A model generated the notes under the pieces. That model had not been told where the DNA came from and searched no databases. It saw only the letters and a list, made by a program, of their open reading frames with translations. 64,000 nucleotides of DNA from Beggiatoa alba B18LD (lineage in GTDB: Bacteria > Pseudomonadota > Gammaproteobacteria > Beggiatoales > Beggiatoaceae). This document shows, in pieces, positions 10,492 through 18,851 of the stretch; within the stretch, counting starts at the first letter, position 1, and every line of letters starts with the position of its first letter. Location: positions 2,667,588-2,731,587 of the forward strand of contig NZ_JH600070.1 in NCBI RefSeq assembly GCF_000245015.1, given 5' to 3'. Both the position numbers and the translations under genes were made by a program.

Positions 10492-10821
10492 ATGAAAAAA
10501 CAAAACAAAAAGAGTCCTTACACAAGTAGCCTAACAGATGCAGAATGGGCAGTGGTTGAACCCCTCTTAAATGCGTTATTGCCCAAAAAAAAGCTTACCT
10601 GTCCGCATAAATGGGGCTATCGCCTGCTATTTGATGCAATGCTTTATCAGCTCAAAAATGGCTGCCATTGGGGCGACCTTCCTAAAGACTTCCCTCCCTA
10701 TTCAACGGTTTATTGGCATTATAAACAATGGCGGGCTTCGGGAGTTATCGATAAATTGATGATAGGCTTACATGAAAATGCCCGCACGCAATCAAAAAAA
10801 ACGCTCAATATACAAGCCTAA
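10492..10821 (+). CDS. IS5 transposase ORF A (N-terminal domain)
   Basis: This is the 109-residue product made when no frameshift occurs. It contains the conserved N-terminal transposase domain (LTDAEWAVVEPLL, KNGCHWGDLPKDFP) and a basic tail, but none of the DDE catalytic residues. In related elements such short products bind the terminal repeats and can modulate transposition; that role is inferred here. Confidence 0.75.
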   Translation: MKKQNKKSPYTSSLTDAEWAVVEPLLNALLPKKKLTCPHKWGYRLLFDAMLYQLKNGCHWGDLPKDFPPYSTVYWHYKQWRASGVIDKLMIGLHENARTQSKKTLNIQA

Positions 10822-11363
10822 TCATAGTAGATTCCCAAGCGGTGAAAAATACTTGTCTGGCGAGTCGTCAAAGTAAAGGCTTCTGCTTTTACAAAGCTAC
10901 CAATGGAATTAAAAGACACTTAGCCGTTGATAGTTTAGGCTTGCCCTTGTTTACACGCTGTACAAAAGCCAATATCAATGATGACCTAGGATTGATTGAG
11001 CTGTTCAAGGAGAATATCGATTACTTCAGGAACAAACCTTTAGAGATGCCTAAAACGACAATTCTCTTGGATAATGGCTATCATCCTGTGCGTATTCAGG
11101 AAGCGTTAGAAAAAATTTATCCTGATATTCTGAGTAAAATCCAGTTTGAGTTATCTCCCAAGCCCAATAAGCAAGAAAAGTTAGCACAAGGTAAGACAGG
11201 CTTTGTACCTGTTAAAGCAAGATGGGTAGTAGAACGTTCTAATGCTTGGGTTGAGCGATGTAAGTCCTTAGTTAAGAACTTTGAACGGACTCTTGAGAAT
11301 GCTAACGCTAAACTGAAACTGTGTTTTATCAGACTCATGATTAAACGAATCGCTTCTTTTTAA
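10492..11363 (+). CDS. IS5-family transposase, two frames joined by predicted -1 frameshift
   Basis: The first frame (10492-10821, 109 residues) starts MKKQNKKSPYTSSLTDAEW and carries the DUF4096-type N-terminal domain (CHWGDLPKDFPPYSTVYWHY). It stops at TAA 10819. The second frame continues in -1 through LIIVDSQAVKNT to FIRLMIKRIASF. The frames overlap at a run of eight A at 10794-10801, a classic slippery site; slipping by -1 gives SKKNAQYTSLIIVDSQ. The DDE residues are visible: Asp in IIVDSQ, Asp in ILLDNGYHP and Glu in WVVERSNAWVERC. The second frame has a GTG at 10842, but starting there would omit the first catalytic Asp, so the fusion is the likely active form. The element may still be mobile. 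Confidence 0.85.
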
Positions 11364-12671
11364 ACATTTCAAATCGGTTCTATAGAATATTAACGCCTCT
11401 TGATACTGTTGTTCTGCTTCTGCTTTACGGTTAGGGTCTTTAACAGTCATGAGAGCAAGGTTGTAGAGGGTATCAGCGACATAGGCATAGTAAGCGGGGT
11501 TAGTTTTGGCTGCATCTCTATAGAATATTAACGCCTCTTGATACTGTTGTTCTACCTCTGCTGCGTTACAGTCGGGGGCTTTGGTCGCTAATACTGCAAG
11601 TTCAAATAGCATATCGGCAACATAAACGTTATAGGCAGGGTCTATTTTAGCTAACGCTTTATAAATTTCTAAAGATTCCTTATACCCTTGTTTGGCTTCT
11701 TCAGTACGTTTGGGATTTTCAGCGATTAAATGGCTAAGGTTAATAAGTGCTTTTGCGACATAAGCATGATAGATAGGGTCTGTTTTAGCTAATTTTTTGT
11801 AAATTTCTAAAGATTCTTTATATCCTTGTTCGGCTTCTTCGTTGCGTTTTGGGTCTTCAGAAATTAAGTTGGCAAGGTTGCCGAGCGTTCTTGCGAGTTC
11901 GCAAAGACAATATGTTGCGTTTGTTTTTGTTTTGGCTAGCTTTCTATAGTATTTTAAAATTTCCCGATATAGTTTTTCTGCCTCTGCTGGTTCTTCGGTG
12001 TTTGTATATAGAAATGCTAAATAGTCTTTTACCTGTAATAATGTATCTTGCTGTTTTTCATCAGGGTGTTGTTTTAACCTTTTGAGTAAGTCCTTATATA
12101 TCTGTTTCGACGCTTCGTACTCGTTTTGTTCCTGTAATAATTCAGCATATTTCACACCGTATTCAATATTATCAAAATAATCATAAGCCACTTTTAACAT
12201 AGGCAGAGCTTGTACAGGCTTATTATCTAATAGATAAACTTGCCCTAGCATAAAATGCACTTTGGCATTTTGTTTGGTCTTTTTACCCTCAGGCGTTTTT
12301 AAAGTGTCTAATAAGACAGCTAGGTCAGAGAAATTCCCTTGTTTTAATAATGTTTTTGCGTTGGTCAATACCTTAGCATTAGTAATATTTTTCAAACTCT
12401 CCAAATTTTTAGATAAATCGTTATAACGAGCTACCCAATTTTTAGCATTGGTTTGTTTAGCATCTTTAAACATGAGGGTATTACTTAGTTGCGCTTGTAA
12501 CTGTTGAAACTGTGTATTTAAAGCATCTTGAGTTTCTAAGTCTAAATGAGCGCAATGTAGAGTAAATATTGCGTTATCAGGTATTTGTTCTGTTTGAAGA
12601 CGGCAATTTTCTGCACTGAAGGCATAAAAAGGAAAAAAATATAGAAGCCCTACTAAAAAAACATTTTTCAT
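11268..12671 (-). pseudogene. Secreted TPR protein, 5' fragment truncated by IS insertion
   Basis: This fragment starts with a signal peptide (MKNVFLVGLLYFFPFYAFSA). An N-terminal helical region of about 200 residues follows, then TPR-like repeats (EAEKLYREILKYYRKLAKT, EAEQGYKESLEIYKKLAKT). Genuine coding sequence ends at about 11381. Beyond it the frame runs into the insertion sequence and adds about 38 foreign residues (TDLKCLKRSDSF...) before a stop at 11268. The native gene ran on to 9501 and would encode 747 residues. Its function was probably protein-protein binding in the periplasm or outside. It is monocistronic with about 200 bp of AT-rich upstream DNA. Confidence 0.85.
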
Positions 12672-12875
12672 GGCTTAATCCCATCTGTAAATAACTTGAT
12701 GAAGATTATAAGTAATTTCCTGAAGTTATGAAATAGCTTTATAAACAATATGTAAATAGAAGTTTAATAATATCATTATGTAATAAATATCTCAGTAATA
12801 ACAATTAGTTAATATTATAGAGAAATTTAAAATTTTTTCTTATGCTTCGTCTTGAAGAGGCGTTAATTTAATGTA

Positions 12876-13808
12876 ATGATTAATAATATCTCTAACTATT
12901 TTAAAACTAAAGAAAAACTTTATATGAATAAATTATTTAGTTTTTTCAAACATTCAATATTCCCCAAAAAAGAAAGCCCTTTTCTGAAGGTAGATGCATT
13001 TCATACGATTGGCTTTTTGCCAACAATGGCGTTAGAGCAACAGATTGTTACTCAAAATATTTCCGCTGTTAGTGCTTGGTGCAGTGTTTGTAACGATGCG
13101 AGAACAATGACGATTTCTACTGCTTTTGTGGATGCCATTAAAAACGGCGGGTTTATTAATTGGCGAGAAGATGCGATTTGCCAAGTTTGCCATTTTAATG
13201 CAAGAACTCGCGCAACGGTTGATTTAGTAAATCTGTTGTTTTCTAAAAAGAAAATACAGTCTGCTTATATTACAGAGGCAGTTACTCCGTTATTTTTTCG
13301 GTTAAAAGAAAAAATAAACGGTTTGGTTGGCAGTGAGTATTTAGGCGGGGATAAAGTCGGCGGGCAGCTTTATGCTTGTCAAGGGCAATTAATTCGCCAT
13401 GAAGATGTAACAAGGTTATCATTTTCAGACAATGAGTTAGACTTATTACTATCGTTTGATGTACTTGAGCATGTGAGCGATTATAAGCTGGCATTAACGG
13501 AAATTTATAGAACGTTAAAACAGGGTGGACATGCTTTATTAACAACGCCGATTAATCCGCGTTTAAAGTCAACAGTGACAAGGGCGTATGTTGATAGTGT
13601 TGATTTACAGGTGAAACATTTATTAGAACCTGTTTATCATGGCGACCCAATCAATAATAGTGGCATTTTGTGTTTTCATGATTTTGGGATTGATATTGTC
13701 GATATACTTTATCTTATTGGTTTTAGTAAAGTTGACGTGTTTATTGCGCAGTCTAAAAATCGTTATTATCTCGGTGATTTTCATATTTTTTTATATCTTA
13801 CAAAATAA
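12876..13808 (+). CDS. SAM-dependent methyltransferase with N-terminal Cys4 motif
   Basis: 310 residues from ATG 12876; an in-frame ATG at 12924 (MNKLFSFFKHS) is equally plausible, and neither has a clear ribosome-binding site. Two Cys pairs (WCSVCND and ICQVCHFNARTRA) look like a small zinc-binding module. The C-terminal half has features of a class I (Methyltransf_11) methyltransferase: SFSDNELDLLLSFDVLEHV, the helix ALTEIYRTLKQGG and the strand HALLTTPI. The usual glycine-rich SAM loop is weak, near ITEAVTPLF/LVGSEYLGG. Such proteins often modify glycans or lipids, but the substrate is not evident. It stands alone, followed by a palindromic repeat that supplies a terminator. Confidence 0.7.
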   Translation: MINNISNYFKTKEKLYMNKLFSFFKHSIFPKKESPFLKVDAFHTIGFLPTMALEQQIVTQNISAVSAWCSVCNDARTMTISTAFVDAIKNGGFINWREDAICQVCHFNARTRATVDLVNLLFSKKKIQSAYITEAVTPLFFRLKEKINGLVGSEYLGGDKVGGQLYACQGQLIRHEDVTRLSFSDNELDLLLSFDVLEHVSDYKLALTEIYRTLKQGGHALLTTPINPRLKSTVTRAYVDSVDLQVKHLLEPVYHGDPINNSGILCFHDFGIDIVDILYLIGFSKVDVFIAQSKNRYYLGDFHIFLYLTK

Positions 13809-13817
13809 AATAACCTG

Positions 13818-14023
13818 AACCTGAGTTCGGCGAGTTTTATAAAATAAAACAGAGACCTGCTAGGTTTTCAAAATCTAGCAGGTCTTTTTTTGTCTGAATC
13901 AGGATTAGCAGGATTGAAAAGATTGATTCGCGTTAATTTTTTTTGTTTTAAGGTTTAAATCCTGCTAATCCTGATTTCAGACAAACGCTTGTCTTTTTAA
14001 CAGAACCTTGCAGAACTCAGGTT
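13818..14023 (+). repeat. Dispersed palindromic repeat, copy 3 (full length)
   Basis: This 206-bp copy shows the whole architecture. An outer terminus (AACCTGAGTTCGGCGAG) is matched by the complement at the right end (CAGAACTCAGGTT). A 33-nt palindrome at 13853-13885 is followed by seven T, so it is an intrinsic terminator on the plus strand. An internal inverted repeat is built of repeated CAGGATT units (GTCTGAATCAGGATTAGC paired with GCTAATCCTGATTTCAG). It lies between convergent genes, 9 bp after the methyltransferase stop and 7 bp before the stop of the next minus-strand gene. Confidence 0.85.
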
Positions 14024-14030
14024 ATTTACG

Positions 14031-14654
14031 TCAGGTTATCCAATTTGCTTGTAATAGTTTTTCTACTGCGGGCAAATCGGCGCGTTTCATGGGTTTGCCA
14101 TCGGTTGGGCTTAGCGGCGACCAGCGAATGTCGTCTATATTGAAGACGGTGAGCGCGACATTGTGGTCTCCTGCAACGAAGTAGTAGCAGGGGTAATTGA
14201 CCGTTTTGTTAATTTCCCTTGAGGCGGTGATGCGAAATTTACGGTCGGTTAATTCGTAGGGGATGCGATTGTCAACAAGGAAGAGTGCAACTTCTTCGGG
14301 AGAATGGGCAAAAAGATGGAGATTAATATCTGAGTGTGGGGTTGCTGTTCCAAGTAGGACTGAGCCTGTTAAACGAGGGGAAAACGCTTTGAATAGTTGC
14401 ATCGCTTGTATAGCGGTTTCACGTAGTTCTTGTACAAGTTGTGGCTGGGTATCGCTTTTGAATAGGCGTTGATAAATAAGAATTTCTGCTTGAATTTCGC
14501 TGTTGCTGGGTAGGTTGCGGGTATTGGGTACGCCTAATTGAGTCGCGGCTTTGCATTTGGCAAGGTGGTAGTCTTCAATGCCTTCTTGCACCATGAGGCG
14601 CGCGCTGACTTGTGCTATACGTTGTCTAAATTGCGAATCGGTAGCGTTTTTCAT
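14031..14654 (-). CDS. Nucleotidyltransferase-fold-like protein, function unknown
   Basis: 207 residues from ATG 14654; a GTG nine bases upstream would add three residues. The central stretch LTGSVLLGTATPHSDINL resembles the GS...D-x-[DN] core of minimal nucleotidyltransferases: Gly-Ser, then an Asp where the first metal ligand is expected. The second ligand is Asn instead of Asp, so catalysis is doubtful. Helical regions flank it, including a conserved-looking N-terminal part (RLMVQEGIEDYHLAKCKAA). The specific function is unknown to me. It is the last gene of a minus-strand run and sits 79 bp from the HAD phosphatase. Confidence 0.6.
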   Translation of the reverse strand: MKNATDSQFRQRIAQVSARLMVQEGIEDYHLAKCKAATQLGVPNTRNLPSNSEIQAEILIYQRLFKSDTQPQLVQELRETAIQAMQLFKAFSPRLTGSVLLGTATPHSDINLHLFAHSPEEVALFLVDNRIPYELTDRKFRITASREINKTVNYPCYYFVAGDHNVALTVFNIDDIRWSPLSPTDGKPMKRADLPAVEKLLQANWIT

Positions 14655-14733
14655 AGGACTCACAGTGTATGACTTTTGTAGAGGGTAAACGATAGTCGGT
14701 TGTTGGTGGTTTAGGGTTGTTCGGTTATGCGAT

Positions 14734-15393
14734 TTAGTCCTCTAAGATTTTGAGAAAAGGGGGAAGTTCTGTGAGTGAGTCTAGGCAGTGTAGCGGGTGA
14801 CAAGCCAGTAAACGTGCTTTTTCGTGTACGCCGTAGCTGACGGCTATCGCGCTGGTTTTTGCGTTGTGTGCCATTTGTAAATCGTATTCTGTATCGCCTA
14901 TCATCACCGTTTCGTTGGGCATAACGCCTAGTTCATCCATGATTTCTAATAGCATTTGTGGATGGGGTTTGGAATAGGTTTCATCAGCACAACGGGTGGT
15001 GTGGAAAAATCGGTTGAGTTGATATTCTTCTAGCGCAATGTTTAGTCCACGTCGTGCTTTGCCTGTTGCAACGGCTAACCAGTAGCCTGCGTCATATAGG
15101 GTTTGTAGTGTTTGGGTCACGCCTGTAAAAAGAGGCGCGGGCAGGGTGTCTTCGGCAAAGTAGTAATGGCGGTAATGGTCTTTAAATTGTTGATATTGTT
15201 CTGCACTGAGTTGTGGAATGAGTTGATAAATTGCGCGTTCTAAGCTTAAGCCAATAATATTACGAATTGCGGAATCGTCTATAGGATCAAGTCCGATGTC
15301 GTGAATAGCTGCTTGAAAGCTGGCAATGATGCGTGCTTGTGAGTCGACCAGTGTGCCATCCCAATCAAACACGAGGAGCGTTAGTGTTTTCAT
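14734..15393 (-). CDS. HAD-superfamily phosphatase (phosphoglycolate phosphatase-like)
   Basis: 219 residues, the usual size for HAD subfamily IA. All four HAD motifs are present: FDWDGTLVDS (nucleophile Asp10, acid/base Asp12), ATGK (motif II Thr), the Lys of SKPHP (motif III) and GDTEYDLQMA (motif IV). A helical cap lies between motifs I and II. Relatives hydrolyse small phosphate esters such as 2-phosphoglycolate or pyrimidine nucleotides; the exact substrate is not shown by sequence. It lies in the same direction as the response-regulator kinase gene upstream (86-bp gap), and the two may be co-transcribed. Confidence 0.85.
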   Translation of the reverse strand: MKTLTLLVFDWDGTLVDSQARIIASFQAAIHDIGLDPIDDSAIRNIIGLSLERAIYQLIPQLSAEQYQQFKDHYRHYYFAEDTLPAPLFTGVTQTLQTLYDAGYWLAVATGKARRGLNIALEEYQLNRFFHTTRCADETYSKPHPQMLLEIMDELGVMPNETVMIGDTEYDLQMAHNAKTSAIAVSYGVHEKARLLACHPLHCLDSLTELPPFLKILED

Positions 15394-15479
15394 ACAAAAT
15401 CTACAGCAGTGATAATTCGTTTAGTGGGTCATTATTTTTAGCGGGGTTTAATTAATTTTAATGGTTTTGTTCATCTTGT

Positions 15480-16928
15480 TTAGTTTGAAAAAGGGAGCGT
15501 GAGTGTCACTTGTACACCTTGTTGTCCTTCTCGGTTTGTGAGTTGGCAAGAGCCGCCGCGATTCCAGACCAGCATTGCAACCATGGGTAAACCAAGCCCC
15601 ATGCCTTTTACTTCGCCTGTGAATGATTTTTCACTTTGATAGTAGGGCATCCAAATCTTTTGTAATTCTTCGGTGCTGAGATGTCCGCCGTTGTCGATGA
15701 CGGTCATCAAAATTTGTTCTTCGGTGCAGGGATTGATATCAATACGAATGCAAGGCGATTGTTGGGGGTGAAATTTTTTTGAGTTGGTAAGTAATTCTCT
15801 CAGAATCAGTTCTAAAGATTCATGGGAGAGATTAATGAGTTTATTGTGTAATTCGTCAGCAATGTGTAATTCAATGTTTTCTAGGACTAAATCCCAGCGA
15901 ATTTTTGTCGTAATTTCTGCAATTTGTTCGATGGGTGTTTTGCCATCTACGCGCACCATTTGCCCAACGTCGATATAGCGGAGGATTTCTAAAATTTGGT
16001 CTTGCAGACGTTTTGCACTTTCGCGGGCAATTTTTAAGAGGGAATGCGCCCGCTCGCTGGATAAATCCATATTTTTTTGTTCCAGCATTTGCAGGCTGAC
16101 CAGTCCATTTAATGGTCCGCGTAATTTGTGCGATACCATCGTTTGAAATGTCCACATTTGCCGTTGTAAGTTCATGCGTTCGCTGACGTTTTGTAAGTGA
16201 ACGAGAATACTGCCTTGTTTATATAGGGGTAGCTCTAACACTTCAACTAATAGCCACAGTGGCGGGGTGTGTTGGGTTTCTGGGCGAACTAAATAACGTT
16301 GTTCAGCAATATTGGTTTTTTGTGTTTCCCAACCTTGCCATGCATGATGAGGTTCAGCTTGATAGGTTTGTAAGGCTTGCGGGAGAAAGCTGATTTTTTC
16401 AGTTGTGAGGGGGGTGGAGAGATTTAATAGGAGTCTGGCTTGATGGTTAGCGTATTGGACAACGTCGTATTCGTTGATGAGTAGATAACCGTCTTCTGAG
16501 TTTTCAATCACCCATTCAAAGCGTGAGCGTTCCGAAACAAGGCGACGATAACGATTTAGGCGCATGATGGTACGCACGCGCGTTCGTAACTCAACACGGT
16601 CATACGGTTTAGTAATAAAATCGTCTGCGCCAACCTCAATGCCTCTGAGGCGCGATTCTCGGTCATCTAGGGCAGTCAGCATTAAAATAGGGACTTCTGC
16701 CAGTTTGCTATTTGCACGGAGTAATGCACAGACTTCAAAACCATCCATTCCGGGCATCATCACGTCTAAGAGAATCAAATCTGGAATAACGGCTTGTGCT
16801 TGCCGCAGTGCTTCTTCACCGTGTGAAGCGAATGCAAGTTGATAATTTTCGGTAGCTAATAGCATTTCTAATGCATCGCGTCCATGTTCTTCATCATCAA
16901 CAATTAGTACACAGTTTCGGTTATCCAT
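15480..16928 (-). CDS. Hybrid response regulator/histidine kinase (REC-PAS-HisKA-HATPase)
   Basis: 482 residues, cytosolic, with no membrane segment. An N-terminal receiver domain has the acidic pair Asp11/Asp12, the phospho-acceptor Asp55 in LILLDVMMPG and Lys107 in FITKPYD. A PAS-like region (about 133-250, RFEWVIENSEDGYLLINE) follows. The dimerisation helix has His267 in VSHKLRGPLNG. The ATPase domain has the N box (RELLTNSKKFHP), G1 (DNGG, 412-415) and G2 (GMGLGLPM). Receiver-first kinases of this form usually relay a signal from another kinase. No DNA-binding partner is adjacent. A 77-bp MITE lies 36 bp upstream, where the promoter should be, so expression may be affected. Confidence 0.9.
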   Translation of the reverse strand: MDNRNCVLIVDDEEHGRDALEMLLATENYQLAFASHGEEALRQAQAVIPDLILLDVMMPGMDGFEVCALLRANSKLAEVPILMLTALDDRESRLRGIEVGADDFITKPYDRVELRTRVRTIMRLNRYRRLVSERSRFEWVIENSEDGYLLINEYDVVQYANHQARLLLNLSTPLTTEKISFLPQALQTYQAEPHHAWQGWETQKTNIAEQRYLVRPETQHTPPLWLLVEVLELPLYKQGSILVHLQNVSERMNLQRQMWTFQTMVSHKLRGPLNGLVSLQMLEQKNMDLSSERAHSLLKIARESAKRLQDQILEILRYIDVGQMVRVDGKTPIEQIAEITTKIRWDLVLENIELHIADELHNKLINLSHESLELILRELLTNSKKFHPQQSPCIRIDINPCTEEQILMTVIDNGGHLSTEELQKIWMPYYQSEKSFTGEVKGMGLGLPMVAMLVWNRGGSCQLTNREGQQGVQVTLTLPFSN

Positions 16929-16963
16929 TTAGAAAAGTATCTTGAAGCAGTGAGAGGAAAATG

Positions 16964-17040
16964 TATAGCAAACGTATTATAAAACGACATGGGGGACTGG
17001 CAGTCCTAGATTTAAATCACTTAATGGTACGGTTACTATA
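16964..17040. repeat. 77-bp MITE, copy 1
   Basis: The ends are imperfect inverted repeats: TATAGCAAACGTATTATAAA on the left and the complement of TATAGTAACCGTACCATTAA on the right. A small central palindrome (GGACTGGCAGTCC) is present. It differs from the copy at 32647-32723 at only a few positions and has identical length. It carries no ORF. TA at both extremities fits a non-autonomous element mobilised by an IS630/Tc1-type transposase, which is not in this window. Confidence 0.8.
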
Positions 17041-17092
17041 TTGTTTCATGTGTAGCAATGCACGATTAAAATCGGTGTTGTGAATCATTTCA

Positions 17093-17130
17093 TAAAAAAA
17101 CCCATCGGATTTTATCCAATAGGTTTTTTT
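17093..17130 (-). terminator. Intrinsic terminator of the ClpP-like gene
   Basis: The stem AACCCATCGGAT / ATCCAATAGGTT has a TTT loop and is flanked by A-run and T-run. Read on the minus strand it follows the stop at 17158 by about 28 bp and ends in seven T. It could work in both directions. Confidence 0.75.
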
Positions 17131-17157
17131 AAAAGCGGTGTGCATTCGTCGGTAAAG

Positions 17158-18693
17158 TTAGTAACGGTAATAATTATCAGGGTTATATAAATGGTACATG
17201 TCCATCACACTTAAGGGTGGCAATTGATAATAACTTTTCCCGTTGGTATCTAATTTTTCATGGTTAGAGAACAGTAAAACATCTGGTGCAACAACTTCAG
17301 GCTCTTGTGGTTGCTTGATATAAGAAGTATCTCGTACATTTTCGACAACGGTATCAACCCATTTAAGTGTCACGGCTTTATCTGCAAACTCCCGCCAATT
17401 GCCATCGGAATTATGTTTATACATCTCTTTAATCAGCGTTTCTAAATTCATCCCCATTTTGTTTGCAACGGGTTCCATCACGCGTCGCGACCATTCTTGC
17501 ATCATCGCTGCTTGCTCATTTTGCTGGGTTAAATTCCCCAAAAATCCACTCCATACTTGATGGTGGATAATAATCGCATCTGGATATGCAAATGAACGTT
17601 TTGCGGTGGTTGCAATGACGGCTGCCATACTGGCGGCAAGGGATTTAACCACTACATAAACAGGGGCTTGGCTGGCTTGCATGGCTTTTATGATTTGCAT
17701 GCCCTCCATGACTGAACCGCCTGCACAGTTATCAATAATGAGAAAAATGGGATATTCTGCGCTTTTATTATTAAAATAAGAAAGTCGTTCAGTCACATAC
17801 ATAGAGCTACCTGGTAAGATAGGTCCTGTAATCATGATTCGGCGGTCACTGATGATTAACTCACCATTGACATACGGGTCTTGTAAATACTCTGGGGCTT
17901 TGTTGGTTTGACTATCCCATAATGCCCGTTGTTCCCGTTTGACTAGCTTATCAGTTAAATCGCCGATACTGGCTTGCTTAACCTTTTCATATTCTAGCTT
18001 TGCTGTTTCATGTGCTATTTGTGCTGTTTCTAAGGCAATTTTCAACTCAATGACTTTATTTTTCTCTTCTTGTAGCGCATTTTGCGCAGCGAGTTGGGCT
18101 TTTTCTACCTCTTTATCAGCAAAGCTTAATTTGCTTTGTTGCTCACGAATAGCATTTTCTAATTCTAAGCGGGCTTTTTTATCGTTAAGTTCTGCAAGGG
18201 CTTGAGCCTGTTTTGCGACTTGTAAGGCATTTTCTAACTCTACACGCTCTTTATTGGCAGTGAGTTGGGCTAATGCGAAGCGATTTTTTTCTTGCAACAA
18301 TTCATTTTGTAAACTGAGTAATTCTTTTTCTTGTTGCAATTGCAAAATTTGTAATTGATGTTGCTCAACTTTTTCGACCAATTGGCGACTGAGTTCGGGG
18401 TTACTCTCTTTCAGTTGCTCCAACAACTTCAATAAAGTTGCTAAACGGTCTTCGCTGGTTGCTACGTCTGTTGTCGCGCTACTTTCACTATTTTCTGGGT
18501 TTTTCGCATTCTCTTCAGTATCGCTGGCTGTTCCTGCATTGGCTTTAACGGTGACGGTATTATCAGCATTTTCCGTCGTCGCAACTTTAAGCGTCGCGCG
18601 ATGATTTGCCTCAGTTGATTCAAGGGCAAACACGGCATGGGCAGACAATAAACTGATGAGTACACTTAAAGAAAGGGGTTTAAACGACATCAT
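17158..18693 (-). CDS. Exported ClpP-like serine protease with coiled coil
   Basis: 511 residues. A signal peptide (MMSFKPLSLSVLISLLSAHAVFA) is followed by a low-complexity linker (about 24-80) and a long Glu/Gln/Lys-rich coiled coil (about 82-245). The C-terminal domain (about 270-455) matches the ClpP/SppA crotonase-like fold. The catalytic Ser is likely Ser355 in LAASMAAVIA and the His His378 in IIIHHQVWSG; the 23-residue spacing is close to that of ClpP. PIFLIIDNCAGGSVMEG corresponds to the strand and glycine-rich oxyanion region. Being exported, it cannot work with the cytosolic ClpX/ClpA unfoldases, so it probably acts on periplasmic or membrane proteins. A strong terminator follows. 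It is separated by 158 bp from another minus-strand coiled-coil gene. Confidence 0.8.
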   Translation of the reverse strand: MMSFKPLSLSVLISLLSAHAVFALESTEANHRATLKVATTENADNTVTVKANAGTASDTEENAKNPENSESSATTDVATSEDRLATLLKLLEQLKESNPELSRQLVEKVEQHQLQILQLQQEKELLSLQNELLQEKNRFALAQLTANKERVELENALQVAKQAQALAELNDKKARLELENAIREQQSKLSFADKEVEKAQLAAQNALQEEKNKVIELKIALETAQIAHETAKLEYEKVKQASIGDLTDKLVKREQRALWDSQTNKAPEYLQDPYVNGELIISDRRIMITGPILPGSSMYVTERLSYFNNKSAEYPIFLIIDNCAGGSVMEGMQIIKAMQASQAPVYVVVKSLAASMAAVIATTAKRSFAYPDAIIIHHQVWSGFLGNLTQQNEQAAMMQEWSRRVMEPVANKMGMNLETLIKEMYKHNSDGNWREFADKAVTLKWVDTVVENVRDTSYIKQPQEPEVVAPDVLLFSNHEKLDTNGKSYYQLPPLSVMDMYHLYNPDNYYRY

Positions 18694-18851
18694 GAATTTT
18701 CAACTTAAAAAGCAATATAAGATAAAGAGAGTAAGCAAGATAGCTTATTTTAAAAAAATAACAGTCATCACAGTAAATAACATAAAACGTTACGATGTCA
18801 AGCAATTCATAATAGGTTTATTGAGTGTATATTCAAGTAAATCATAATGTT

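Larger units (their letters stand above)
10458..11380 (+). mobile_element. IS5-family insertion sequence
   Basis: About 923 bp with terminal inverted repeats: GAACCTATTTGAA on the left and the complement of GAACCGATTTGAA on the right. It is flanked by TATA on both sides. Because the target TCTATAGA is itself palindromic, the duplication could equally be read as 4, 6 or 8 bp. The element lies in opposite orientation to the TPR gene it interrupts. Its transposase is split into two frames, as is common in the IS5 family (IS427-like arrangement). Confidence 0.9.
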
